DNA of 64,000 bases from assembly GCF_022809775.1 (NCBI RefSeq), contig NZ_CP094380.1, positions 1,599,001 to 1,663,000 on the forward strand, read 5' to 3'. A program made the translations under genes and the position numbers. Positions 19,367 to 27,906 of this stretch are shown here, piece by piece. This stretch comes from Pseudodesulfovibrio tunisiensis (GTDB lineage: Bacteria > Desulfobacterota > Desulfovibrionia > Desulfovibrionales > Desulfovibrionaceae). The notes beneath the pieces were generated by a model. The model searched no databases. It saw nothing but the letters and a program-made list of their open reading frames with translations, and was not told the DNA's origin. Every line of letters begins with the position of its first letter. Within the stretch, counting starts at the first letter, position 1.

Positions 19367-21094
19367 ATGTACGCCATACTGCTTGTTTCGACCATGCTGC
19401 AATTCGCAGCCGCGTTCCTTGCCCTGCGACTCATCCCTCTCACGGGACGCAACTGGTCCTGGACCATCATCTCCATCGGCATATTCGGCATGGCAGCCCG
19501 GCGACTGTACAGTCTCAAGGACGTACTGCTCGGCGACCGCATACCACGCATGGACTTCGAACTGGTCGGCCTGTTCGTTTCCGCGGCCCTGTTCCTCGGT
19601 CTTCTCATGCTCATTCCCCTGTTCCGCACCCTGAAGCAGGGACGGGACGAACTGACGGAATGCGAACGACGGTTCCGCATCGTGGCGGACACGACCCGGG
19701 CATGGGAATACTGGCAGGCCCGTGACGGTTCCTTTGCCTACATGTCTCCGGCCTGCGAACGCATCACCGGCTACACCCGCGACGAATTCATGGCCGATCC
19801 CGGCCTGCTCGAACGCATTGTGCATCCGGACGATCACGAGACCGTTTCCCGACATTTCGCTCTGGAGGGAGAAGACCGCGACCCCGGCTATCTGGACTTC
19901 CGCATCAGGGCCAGGGACGGCTCCGAGCACTGGCTGGTGCATCACTGCACCCCGGTCCACGACGAAAACGGAGTGTATGCGGGCATCCGGGCCAGCAACC
20001 GCATCATCGACACGCGCAAATGCACGGAGGAAGCCCTGCGCGCCAGTCGCCGGGAGTATCAGGACCTTGTGGAACAGGCCCTGTGCGTGGTGCTCCGCAT
20101 GGATACCAGCGGACGCATTTCCTTCATCAACAGCTACGGGGCGGATCTTTTCGGATATGCCGCCGAAGAGCTTCTCGGCAGACACGTCGTCGGGACCATA
20201 CTGCCTTCGGTGGATCGAAACGGTCAGCAATCCGAACAGACCGTCGGCAGCCTCATTTCGAAAATGCATGGCCCGGACTTCACGGAATCCGAATGCATGC
20301 GCAAGGACGGTTCCCGCATATGGCTCTCCTGGGCGCATTCGAGCCTGCGCAACGCCAACGGAGAGACCTCGGAATTCCTTTCCGTAGGGCTGGACGTGAC
20401 GGCCCGCAAGGCGGCCGAGGCCTTTCGCGAGGATGTAGCGCGCATCGTCCGGCATGATCTCAAGTCCCCGCTCGCCGGAATCATCAGCGTACCCAAGGCC
20501 ATGCGCGACGACGGAAATCTCACCCCGGAACAGCTGGAGCTTCTGAACGCACTTGAGGAAACCGGGCTGCGCATGATGAACATGATCAACAGCTCCCTGA
20601 ATCTCTACAAGATGGAAGCCGGGCAATACGAATTTCAGGCCGAACCCGTGGATCTGGTCGCAGTGGCGGCCAAGGCCGGAGAAGATGTGCAGAAACTGCG
20701 CACACGCAAGGTGCCTGTCCGTATCCACCTGAACGGCAGGCCGATCCGGGAAAACGATTCCATGGAAGTTCCCGGCGACCCCAATCTGCTGCGAAACATG
20801 GCGGAAAATCTGCTGCTCAACGCAGTGGAGGCTTCGGACGACCAGCCTGTGGAAATCAAATTTGAAACGGATGGGAAATGCGTCATGGAAATCCGCAACA
20901 AGCTTGCCGTACCACGGGAAATCCGCGACAAATTTTTCGAAAAGTACGCGACTTCGGGCAAGTCGGGCGGAACTGGTCTCGGCACCTACAGTGCATGGTT
21001 GACCGCGCGCGTGCATGACGGTGACATCGCCATGACCACGTCCGAGGAAACCGGGACCTGCGTCCGCGTGACCCTGCCCTGCGCCAAGGCATAA
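19367..21094 (+). CDS. Membrane-bound PAS-PAS histidine kinase
   Basis: 575 residues from the ATG at 19367; a TTG at 19355 in the same frame is an alternative. Three hydrophobic helices occupy the first ~85 residues. Two PAS domains follow: about residues 105-220 (YMSPACERITGYTRDEF, LVHHCTPVHDENG) and 225-345 (ISFINSYGADLFGYAAEELL). The kinase core has H-box VRHDLKSPLAGI, N-box NLLLNAVEAS and a G-box at KSGGTGLGTYS. The partner response regulator is not adjacent. The gene is followed by a GC hairpin near 21137 but no strong terminator. Confidence 0.88.
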   Translation: MYAILLVSTMLQFAAAFLALRLIPLTGRNWSWTIISIGIFGMAARRLYSLKDVLLGDRIPRMDFELVGLFVSAALFLGLLMLIPLFRTLKQGRDELTECERRFRIVADTTRAWEYWQARDGSFAYMSPACERITGYTRDEFMADPGLLERIVHPDDHETVSRHFALEGEDRDPGYLDFRIRARDGSEHWLVHHCTPVHDENGVYAGIRASNRIIDTRKCTEEALRASRREYQDLVEQALCVVLRMDTSGRISFINSYGADLFGYAAEELLGRHVVGTILPSVDRNGQQSEQTVGSLISKMHGPDFTESECMRKDGSRIWLSWAHSSLRNANGETSEFLSVGLDVTARKAAEAFREDVARIVRHDLKSPLAGIISVPKAMRDDGNLTPEQLELLNALEETGLRMMNMINSSLNLYKMEAGQYEFQAEPVDLVAVAAKAGEDVQKLRTRKVPVRIHLNGRPIRENDSMEVPGDPNLLRNMAENLLLNAVEASDDQPVEIKFETDGKCVMEIRNKLAVPREIRDKFFEKYATSGKSGGTGLGTYSAWLTARVHDGDIAMTTSEETGTCVRVTLPCAKA

Positions 21095-21313
21095 TCCGCT
21101 CTCCGCCCCCCCTCCCCATATCGCAAAAACGTTACAGGCCGAAAAAACGGCCGGCACTGCGCATTATCGCGATCTTTTTTCGCCAGCCAATTCGTTCACG
21201 AAGTACATTGAAAAAGATCGTCTGATAAAACAATTGGTTGAAATATGCAGGAACCGCTTGCCAAAAAGGGTGTTTTGCAGTCACATTGCCCGGAATCGTT
21301 TTCAGGATATGCA

Positions 21314-23506
21314 ATGTCTACCAACACTGTAGAAAAACGTTCCCTCGCCGAACAGCGAATATTCGCGGTCATCCTGAGCAGCGGCTTCCTGTCCACGCTC
21401 GGGGTCGGCCTGTTTTCCTTCACCATGCCCTTGGTCAGCCTGGACGAAAAGGTGAGCGGGGCATGGCTTGGCAGTGCGTTTGCCGGCTACTACTTCGCCA
21501 AGCTGCTGATAGCCCCGCTGTCCGGCCTCTGGGCGGACAGGGCCGGACCGCGCACGCCGCTGCTCGCCGCCTCGCTCATGGGAGCCGCGGCCCCCCTGCT
21601 GTATCTCCTGCATCCGGGCATGCCCATCCTGTATTTCATCCAGTTCGTCATGGGACTCGTCTCGGGCCTGATAAAACCCGTGGGCCTCGCCGTGCTCGGT
21701 GGGAGTGGCAGGCAGTCGGAGCTTTCCCGATGGTTCAGCCTCCACGCGCTGGTATTCAATGTCGCACTCTTCTGCGGTCCCATGGTCGGCGGCATCCTGT
21801 ACCTGAATCGCGACATGACGCCCATAATGACCGGATTGTCCCTCTGCATGGCCCTGACCACCGTGATCCTCGGCATCGGTCTGCCGAACCACATCAGGAC
21901 CCGGAAGCAGCGCAGTGCCATGTCCGCCTCGGCACGACAGCCGTCCCCGTTCGACATGACCGCCCTCTGCATGGCTCTGGCCGGGCGCACTCTGGGCATC
22001 GGCATGGTCGTCACCTTCTATCCCATCCTGCTCTCCACCATGCTGGGCAGACACGGCATGGTCATCGGCGCAACATTCGCCACGCCCAATCTGGTGGCCT
22101 GCCTGGGGCTGTTCCTGTCCGGCCACATATTCCGCGGACGTCCCCGCCCCATGACCGTGGTGGCGGGCATGCTCCTGAGCGCAGCCGGAGTTTTCGCCCT
22201 CGGAGCATGCCGGGAACTCTGGCAGTTCGCTCTGGCCGGGACCATCATGGGCCTTGGATCGGCCATCTCCATTCCCAGTTCCATGGCTCTGGCCTCCTCT
22301 CTTGCCCGCAGTCAGGGAAAAATCTTCGGAACCGCACATTTTGCTGCGGGAATCGGCTTTCTTGTCGGCCCGCTGCTAGGCGGACTCATCATCCGGAACT
22401 ATCACTCCATAGGCCCGGCCATGCAGGTCGCCGCCATTCTCGGTGCCTGCCTGTGCCTGCCGCTCATGGTTCCGGCCTTTGAGGACCAGCTCAAATGGGG
22501 CCGCCGTCTGGCATGGGGCGGAGCCCTGTTCTGCACCATCGCCATGGCCGGATTCGGTTCCCTGCCTCTTGTCCTGCAGAAGCAGGTCATCCCCAAATCC
22601 GCGCCCGGCCTGTATTATTACACCGATGTGGCCATGGGCACCGTGGTGCGCCTCACTCTGGTGGCCCGCAACGAAACCGAAGCGGACGCGGCCTTTGACA
22701 AGGTGCTCACCTCCATGCGCTCGATCCAGCGCGATCTCGATTTCCGTTCCGCCAGCGGCTCCATCGGCCGCATCAACCGAAACGCAGGCCGGAACTGGGT
22801 CACTCCCACGCCTCGCGCCTACGGTCTGCTTCAGCGCACCCTGAACCTGAGCCGCCTTTCAAACGGCATTTTCGATCCCACGGTCGGTGCGCTGACCACT
22901 TCGCCCCTGTATTACGCTCTGGACGAAACAATAGCCCAGGCCAAAAAGGATCTCGTGGACTACCGCATGATCATTGTCGACGAGACCACCAAGCGCGTGC
23001 GGCTCAAGAAACGGGGCATGGCCCTGGACATGGGCGGCATAGCCAAGGGCACCATCATCGATGAAGCCGTGGCCATACTCAGAAAGCAGGGCATCAAGGC
23101 AGGCATTGTCGAAGCTGGCGGCGACTTCTACTGTTTCGGCAACCGCGACTGGACCGTGGGCGTCCGCCATCCCCGGGCCCAGAAAATCTACACCACGGTC
23201 ACGGTGCGGGAAAAGGGCGTCTGCGGCTCCGGCGACTATCAGCAGTTCGTGGCCATCCAGGACGAGCAGGAAACCATTCTCCGCCATCACATCATCAATC
23301 CTTCGGACATGGACTCCGCCCACGAATCCGTAGGCGTGACGGTCATCGCGAACTCGGCGGAAAAAGCCGACGCCCTTGCCACGACCCTGTTCATCCTCGG
23401 CCCGAACAGGGGGCGCGCATTCATGCGGGAGCACTTTCCCAAGGATGCGGCGCTCTGGTTCAGACCCGATCTGTCCGTTGCCGTGACCGACAATTTCCCG
23501 AGATGA
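21314..23506 (+). CDS. MFS transporter fused to an ApbE-type FAD:protein FMN transferase
   Basis: 730 residues from the ATG at 21314 (AGGA six bases upstream). Residues ~12-395 form a 12-helix major-facilitator transporter, with the GLWADRAGPRTPLL loop after helix 2. A further helix at ~399-421 (LAWGGALFCTIAMAGFGSL) would carry the chain to the periplasm. Residues ~435-730 are an ApbE domain: TDVAMGTVVRLTL, DMGGIAKG, EAGGDFYCFG and HIINPSD are all present. ApbE proteins attach FMN to threonine in RnfG/RnfD-like targets. No free apbE lies by the rnf genes in this window, so this fusion may serve them. The transported substrate is unknown; a flavin is an attractive guess. Confidence 0.92.
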   Translation: MSTNTVEKRSLAEQRIFAVILSSGFLSTLGVGLFSFTMPLVSLDEKVSGAWLGSAFAGYYFAKLLIAPLSGLWADRAGPRTPLLAASLMGAAAPLLYLLHPGMPILYFIQFVMGLVSGLIKPVGLAVLGGSGRQSELSRWFSLHALVFNVALFCGPMVGGILYLNRDMTPIMTGLSLCMALTTVILGIGLPNHIRTRKQRSAMSASARQPSPFDMTALCMALAGRTLGIGMVVTFYPILLSTMLGRHGMVIGATFATPNLVACLGLFLSGHIFRGRPRPMTVVAGMLLSAAGVFALGACRELWQFALAGTIMGLGSAISIPSSMALASSLARSQGKIFGTAHFAAGIGFLVGPLLGGLIIRNYHSIGPAMQVAAILGACLCLPLMVPAFEDQLKWGRRLAWGGALFCTIAMAGFGSLPLVLQKQVIPKSAPGLYYYTDVAMGTVVRLTLVARNETEADAAFDKVLTSMRSIQRDLDFRSASGSIGRINRNAGRNWVTPTPRAYGLLQRTLNLSRLSNGIFDPTVGALTTSPLYYALDETIAQAKKDLVDYRMIIVDETTKRVRLKKRGMALDMGGIAKGTIIDEAVAILRKQGIKAGIVEAGGDFYCFGNRDWTVGVRHPRAQKIYTTVTVREKGVCGSGDYQQFVAIQDEQETILRHHIINPSDMDSAHESVGVTVIANSAEKADALATTLFILGPNRGRAFMREHFPKDAALWFRPDLSVAVTDNFPR

Positions 23507-23665
23507 TCGTCCTTGAAATGCACCGCCGGGTGCACTCTCCCCCGACTTGCGGTATGCAACTTGCTTTGAAGGCAAGGATGCCCCATGCAATCGGGGAAAA
23601 AAGGCCATGGAGGCGACTTGTCATGCTTTTTCCGCCTGTTGAGAGCGGAAATGATTTGAAAAATA

Positions 23666-23679
23666 GGCGGATTTTCGCC
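23666..23679 (+). promoter_or_regulatory. Shared 13-bp motif upstream of dctB
   Basis: The sequence GGCGGATTTTCGC occurs here, 100 bp before dctB, and twice more as an inverted pair upstream of the frd promoter (26927-26973). Recurrence only at the regulator gene and at its probable target suggests a binding site, possibly for DctD. No binding data support this. Confidence 0.45.
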
Positions 23680-23713
23680 GACCAGACCGAAAAACAGAGC
23701 CGAATCCCGCGCA

Positions 23714-23774
23714 AAAGCAGTTTGCTTGCGCATTTCGAAACAACGTGATTCGATTTTTACCGAAAGCAGTTTGC
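23714..23774 (+). repeat. Two direct copies of AAAGCAGTTTGC just upstream of dctB
   Basis: Exact 12-bp copies at 23714-23725 and 23763-23774, 49 bp apart. The second ends four bases before the dctB ATG, where a ribosome-binding site would be expected. They could be operator sites or part of a compact promoter. The -24/-12 spacing is not met. Confidence 0.4.
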
Positions 23775-23778
23775 AAAA

Positions 23779-25566
23779 ATGAATGAACATCCAAACATCT
23801 TGCAGAAGACCAAAACCAGGGCCTTTCCCATAGCCATAAGCGGATTCTTCATGCTTGGAATCCCCTTTCTCGTGGGACTGGTGGTCTATTACAATTATCT
23901 TCAGGACCTGGAGCGGGTCTCCAACGAACGCCTGACCCTGTATGAAAGCACGCTCAATTCCGCCCTGCAGAAATACGAATACCTGCCCTATCTCGTTGCC
24001 AAGACCGATATCGCGCACCAACTCCTGACCACGGGCAAGGACCTCACCGAAGTCAACATGTTTCTGGAACAGGCCAATCTCAAGGCCGGGTCCGCAGCCC
24101 TGTACATCCTCAATCCCGATGGCATCGTGGTGGCAGCCAGCAATTGGCGGGAAAAGAACAACTTCGTCGGTCTGAACCTGAGTTTCCGCCCGTACTTCAA
24201 GGACGCCCTGCGCGGAAACGACGGAAAATTCTTCGGTGTGGGCGTAACCGTGGGCAAGCCCGGGTTCTACATTTCCCATCCCATTCTCGTGAATCGCAAG
24301 GTCGTGGGCGTGGCCACGGTCAAGATCGTGCTCTCCCAGCTGGAAGCCCTGTGGCAGGAGGGCGGCGAAACCGTATTCGTGGCCGACTCCAACGGCGTGA
24401 TCGTGCTGTCCAGTCGTCCGTCATGGAAGTATCGTACGCTGGCAGCGCTCTCCTCGGACATTCTGGACACCATTCACGAGCGTTGGCAGTACCCGGAACT
24501 CAAGCTCAAGTACCTGCCCTCCAAACGCACGTCCCGCATGGGTGCCATGGAGGAAGTGACCATCGGCACCGAACGTTTTCTGGAAAAGACCCGATCCATC
24601 CCGGACATGGACTGGGAAATCCGCTACCTCATGCAGCAGGATGCCCTGTGGGAACGCACGCTGGGGACCTCCCTCACCTCCTTTGTTCTGGTGGGACTCG
24701 CCATCCTGACACGACTTTTCCTGCGTGAACGTCGCCAGAAGGAGATATCCCGCCAGCAGGCCATCGAGGCCGAACGCGTCCGGGCCATCAACCGGCAGCT
24801 TGCTCAGGAAATCGAGGAACGCAAACGCACGGAACAGGAATTGCGCGAGGCGCAGGAGGAACTCATTCAGGCGGGCAAACTGGCCGCGCTCGGGGAAATG
24901 TCCACGGCCGTGGCACACGAGCTGAACCAGCCCATTGCGGCCATCAAGACCTACATTGCGAGCTGCAAGCTCATGATGGCACGCAACAAGCCGGAAAGAC
25001 TGGAAGAAACGCTAACGAAAATATCGGACCTCGGCGACAGGCTGGCCAAGGTCACGGGCAACCTGAAATCCTTTGTACGCAAATCCTCGAACAAGAAGAG
25101 CGAATTCGATCTCAGATTGGCCATCAATGAATCCCTGACCCTGATGAAGCACCAGTTTCAGGTGGAAGCCTGCGACCTCAAGCTGACCCTGCCCGATGAA
25201 CCCGTATTCATTCTGGGCGATCGTGTCAGGCTGGAGCAGGTGCTCATCAACCTGTTCCGCAACGCGCTGGATTCGCTCCAGGGCACCCCTTCGCCCTTTG
25301 TGGGCGTCACCCTGAGTCTGGGCATGGAGCACGCGAAAATCCATGTCTGGGACAACGGCCCGGGCATTGCGTCCGAGGTCGGCAAACGGCTGTTCGAACC
25401 CTTTGTCACCACCAAGAAGGACGGTGTTGGCGTCGGACTCGGACTTTCCATTTCATACAAGATAATCAAGGAGATGGGCGGCGAAATTCGTGGCGGAAAC
25501 CGAGACGGAAGCGGCGCGGAATTCGTGATTCGCCTGCCCCTGTCCAAACCTTTGGAGGAGGGGTAG
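23779..25566 (+). CDS. dctB: DctB-type C4-dicarboxylate sensor histidine kinase
   Basis: 595 residues. It has two membrane helices (~residues 17-38 and ~298-318) with a periplasmic Cache sensor between them. That sensor contains the DctB hallmark ASNWREKNNFVGLNLSFRPYF, which binds succinate, fumarate and malate. A coiled coil (RQQAIEAERVRAINRQLAQE) leads to the kinase: H-box STAVAHELNQPIAAI, N-box INLFRNALDS, and G-boxes at WDNGPGI and GVGVGLGLSIS. dctD follows 3 bp after the stop. The neighbouring frd-fum-mae-transporter genes fit this signal. Confidence 0.93.
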   Translation: MNEHPNILQKTKTRAFPIAISGFFMLGIPFLVGLVVYYNYLQDLERVSNERLTLYESTLNSALQKYEYLPYLVAKTDIAHQLLTTGKDLTEVNMFLEQANLKAGSAALYILNPDGIVVAASNWREKNNFVGLNLSFRPYFKDALRGNDGKFFGVGVTVGKPGFYISHPILVNRKVVGVATVKIVLSQLEALWQEGGETVFVADSNGVIVLSSRPSWKYRTLAALSSDILDTIHERWQYPELKLKYLPSKRTSRMGAMEEVTIGTERFLEKTRSIPDMDWEIRYLMQQDALWERTLGTSLTSFVLVGLAILTRLFLRERRQKEISRQQAIEAERVRAINRQLAQEIEERKRTEQELREAQEELIQAGKLAALGEMSTAVAHELNQPIAAIKTYIASCKLMMARNKPERLEETLTKISDLGDRLAKVTGNLKSFVRKSSNKKSEFDLRLAINESLTLMKHQFQVEACDLKLTLPDEPVFILGDRVRLEQVLINLFRNALDSLQGTPSPFVGVTLSLGMEHAKIHVWDNGPGIASEVGKRLFEPFVTTKKDGVGVGLGLSISYKIIKEMGGEIRGGNRDGSGAEFVIRLPLSKPLEEG

Positions 25567-25569
25567 CCA

Positions 25570-26916
25570 ATGCCCCAGGTCATTCTTGTCGACGACGAGC
25601 AATCTGTCCGGGATTCGGCCCGGCAATGGCTCGAACTTTCCGACTTCACCGTGGAGGACTATCCGGACGCGCGGGAAGCACTGGGCACCATTGCCCGCAA
25701 CTATGCCGGAATCGTGCTCTCGGACGTGAAAATGCCCGGGCTGGACGGTCTGGCCTTTCAAAAGGAAATCGCCAAGATCGATCCGGACATCCCGGTCGTG
25801 CTCTTCACCGGCCACGGCGACATTGCCATGGCCGTGGAAGCCATCCGGGGCGGAGCCTACGATTTCGTGGAAAAGCCGTTCGATCCGGAGCGCATCGTGG
25901 AAACCATCAAGCGCGCTCTGGAAAAGCGCCAGCTCATTCTGGAAAACCGACGCCTCAAGGAAGAACTGGCCAGCAATCAGGGACTCGAATCCCGGTTGGT
26001 CGGCACCAGCAGGCCCATGCGCGAACTCAAGCAGGAAATCGCCCACATCGCGCCCACCATCGCCAATGTCCTGATCATCGGCGAAACCGGCACGGGCAAG
26101 GAAGTCATTGCCCGGTCCATCCACAACCTGAGCGGCCGGAAAAAAGGTCCGTCACTGGCCCTGAACTGCGCCGCCATTCCCGTGAACATGGCGGAAAGCG
26201 AACTCTTCGGCCACAAGCCCGGCGCATTCACCGGTGCGCAGGGCAAGCGCATCGGCAAGCTGGAAGCGGCCAACGGCGGCACCCTGTTTCTGGACGAGCT
26301 CAGTTCCATGCCCATGGACGTGCAGAGCAAGCTGCTGCGCGCTCTGGAATGCAAGGAGATCACCCCGCTCGGGGGCAACACGCCCCAGCCCGTGGAGTTT
26401 CGGCTGATTTCCGCCATGAACGAAAATCCGCGCAAGGCCATTGAAGAAGGCAGGCTCAGGGAAGACCTGTATTTCCGCATAAATACCGTTGAATTGCGCG
26501 TCCCTCCCCTGCGGGAACGCAAGGACGACATCCCCATGCTGTTCTCCTTCTTTCTGGAACGCGCGGCCGACACCTACGGCAAGGCCGTGGAGCCGCTCTC
26601 CCCGGAAAGCCTGACCATCATGATGGGCCATGACTGGCCCGGCAACGTGCGGGAACTCAAGAGTCTGGCCGAACGCTACGTGCTCTCGGCCCTGCCTCCC
26701 AACGAGCGCATCTCCAAGCTGCTCTCCACGCGCAACGTGGACCAGCACGCCTCCTCTGTCTGCCTCAGGGATCAGGTCGCCACGTTCGAACAGCACATCA
26801 TTCGGGAAGCCCTGGCCCGCCACAACGGCAATATCAAGAAGGTCATTGCGGACCTCCGCGTCCCCCGTCGCACCCTCAATGAAAAGATGGCCAAATACGG
26901 CCTGAAACGTTCCTAA
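25570..26916 (+). CDS. dctD: DctD-type sigma-54 response regulator
   Basis: 448 residues. The receiver domain (1-120) has the acidic pocket DDE, phospho-acceptor Asp in LSDVKMPG, and KPF lysine. The AAA+ domain (~145-380) has GETGTGKE, the sigma-54 loop GAFTGA and GGTLFLDELSS. A Fis-type helix-turn-helix ends the protein (GNIKKVIADLRVPRRTLNEKM). It should activate -24/-12 promoters when DctB senses dicarboxylates. The best such promoter in the window is 27035-27051, directly downstream. Confidence 0.94.
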   Translation: MPQVILVDDEQSVRDSARQWLELSDFTVEDYPDAREALGTIARNYAGIVLSDVKMPGLDGLAFQKEIAKIDPDIPVVLFTGHGDIAMAVEAIRGGAYDFVEKPFDPERIVETIKRALEKRQLILENRRLKEELASNQGLESRLVGTSRPMRELKQEIAHIAPTIANVLIIGETGTGKEVIARSIHNLSGRKKGPSLALNCAAIPVNMAESELFGHKPGAFTGAQGKRIGKLEAANGGTLFLDELSSMPMDVQSKLLRALECKEITPLGGNTPQPVEFRLISAMNENPRKAIEEGRLREDLYFRINTVELRVPPLRERKDDIPMLFSFFLERAADTYGKAVEPLSPESLTIMMGHDWPGNVRELKSLAERYVLSALPPNERISKLLSTRNVDQHASSVCLRDQVATFEQHIIREALARHNGNIKKVIADLRVPRRTLNEKMAKYGLKRS

Positions 26917-26926
26917 CATATCAATC

Positions 26927-26973
26927 GGCGGATTTTCGCTCATTGCCCGTCTCGGCATAAGCGAAAATCCGCC
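26927..26973 (+). promoter_or_regulatory. Long inverted repeat between dctD and the frd promoter
   Basis: Perfect 14-bp arms GGCGGATTTTCGCT and AGCGAAAATCCGCC separated by 19 bases. It starts 11 bp after the dctD stop and is followed by TTCCTTTC, so it could be the dctBD terminator. Because the half-site also occurs before dctB, and because the pair lies about 65-110 bp upstream of a sigma-54 promoter, it could instead be the enhancer bound by DctD. Both roles may apply. Confidence 0.6.
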
Positions 26974-27011
26974 TTCCTTTCTATCCACCAAAATATAACT
27001 ACCTGTTTTAA

Positions 27012-27036
27012 AAGGCATTATAAATTATAATGCCTT
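27012..27036. promoter_or_regulatory. Perfect 25-bp palindrome abutting the -24 element
   Basis: AAGGCATTATAA, a central A, then TTATAATGCCTT: 12 matched pairs. Its right end shares two bases with the sigma-54 -24 box. A dimeric regulator bound here would compete with or touch RNA polymerase, so a repressor site is the simplest reading. Confidence 0.55.
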
Positions 27037-27051
27037 GGCACAACTGTTGCT
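27035..27051 (+). promoter_or_regulatory. Sigma-54 (-24/-12) promoter of the frd-fum-mae operon
   Basis: TTGGCACAACTGTTGCT has the invariant GG and GC with exactly ten bases between them, and agrees with TGGCAC-N5-TTGC at nearly every position. Transcription would start near 27062. The adjacent dctBD genes encode the expected activator pair. Confidence 0.88.
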
Positions 27052-27110
27052 CATTCGTTTCCGTTGCGACCCAAAAAATTTTGTGAATCGCCATAAACGA
27101 GGAGGTTTGA

Positions 27111-27230
27111 ATGAGGAATGGGGCGGTGTTTTCACAGGACTGCGGGCGCAGGCCCGGCCTGGCCGCCACGCAGGCTGCAGCACCCGAGCACGAGGCCCTG
27201 GCGCATGCCAGTTTCATTTCAATTCTATGA
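27111..27230 (+). CDS. Possible 39-residue leader peptide ahead of frdC
   Basis: First open frame of the sigma-54 transcript: MRNGAVFSQDCGRRPGLAAT and 19 more residues. A GAGGAGG ribosome site lies five bases before its ATG, stronger than that of frdC. It is in the same frame as frdC but stops at 27230, 15 bp before the frdC ATG. It resembles no family known to me and may couple translation, attenuate the operon, or simply be untranslated. Confidence 0.35.
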   Translation: MRNGAVFSQDCGRRPGLAATQAAAPEHEALAHASFISIL

Positions 27231-27245
27231 AAAACAGGTGAACCA

Positions 27246-27893
27246 ATGCTGAAAACCAACACGACATCCGTAGCAGGCCTGTCCCGTGTCGACGCCGGTC
27301 TTGACTGGCTTCAGATGCTCACGGGCGCAAGTCTCATTCTGTTCATGTGGTGTCACATGCTGCTCGTTTCTTCAGTGGTGATCTCGCCGAGCATCATGAA
27401 CGCCATCGCCGAGTTCTTCGAGGCCACCTACATGGCTCAGGTCGGCGGTCCCCTGATCTTTCTGACATTCCTGCTTCACTTCGTGCTTGCCGCGCGGAAG
27501 ATTCCGTTTCGCGTGGAAGGGCAAAGCACCATCTGGGCTCACGCAAAGATGCTGAAACACCGCGACACATGGCTGTGGGTCGTTCAGGCCGTCACCGCCA
27601 TGATCATCCTGATTCTCGGTGCCATCCACATGTGGGTCGTGCTCAACGACCTGCCCATCACCGCGGCCAAGTCCGCCGCGCGCATGCAGCACTTCTGGTG
27701 GTTCGTGTTCTACATGATCCTGCTTCCCTGCGTCGAACTCCACGTCAGCGTCGGCTTCTACCGCATCGGCGTGAAATGGGGATTCGTCAAATCCGAGCAG
27801 CGTCAGGGTTTCAAGAAGTTCGAGACCACGTTGTTCTCCATCTTCATGGCCATCGGCATCATTACCCTGATCCGCTTTGTAACGTTAGGCTAA
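27246..27893 (+). CDS. frdC: FrdC/SdhC, cytochrome b subunit of fumarate reductase or succinate dehydrogenase
   Basis: 215 residues with five predicted helices, the B-type single-anchor architecture (Wolinella/Bacillus-like) that binds two hemes. Candidate heme-ligand histidines lie in the helices (LFMWCHMLLV, FLLHFVLA, ILGAIHMWV, LPCVELHVSVGFYRIGVKWGF). It exchanges electrons with menaquinone and anchors FrdAB to the membrane. It heads the operon after a sigma-54 promoter. Confidence 0.93.
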   Translation: MLKTNTTSVAGLSRVDAGLDWLQMLTGASLILFMWCHMLLVSSVVISPSIMNAIAEFFEATYMAQVGGPLIFLTFLLHFVLAARKIPFRVEGQSTIWAHAKMLKHRDTWLWVVQAVTAMIILILGAIHMWVVLNDLPITAAKSAARMQHFWWFVFYMILLPCVELHVSVGFYRIGVKWGFVKSEQRQGFKKFETTLFSIFMAIGIITLIRFVTLG

Positions 27894-27906
27894 CGAGGTT
27901 CATTCC

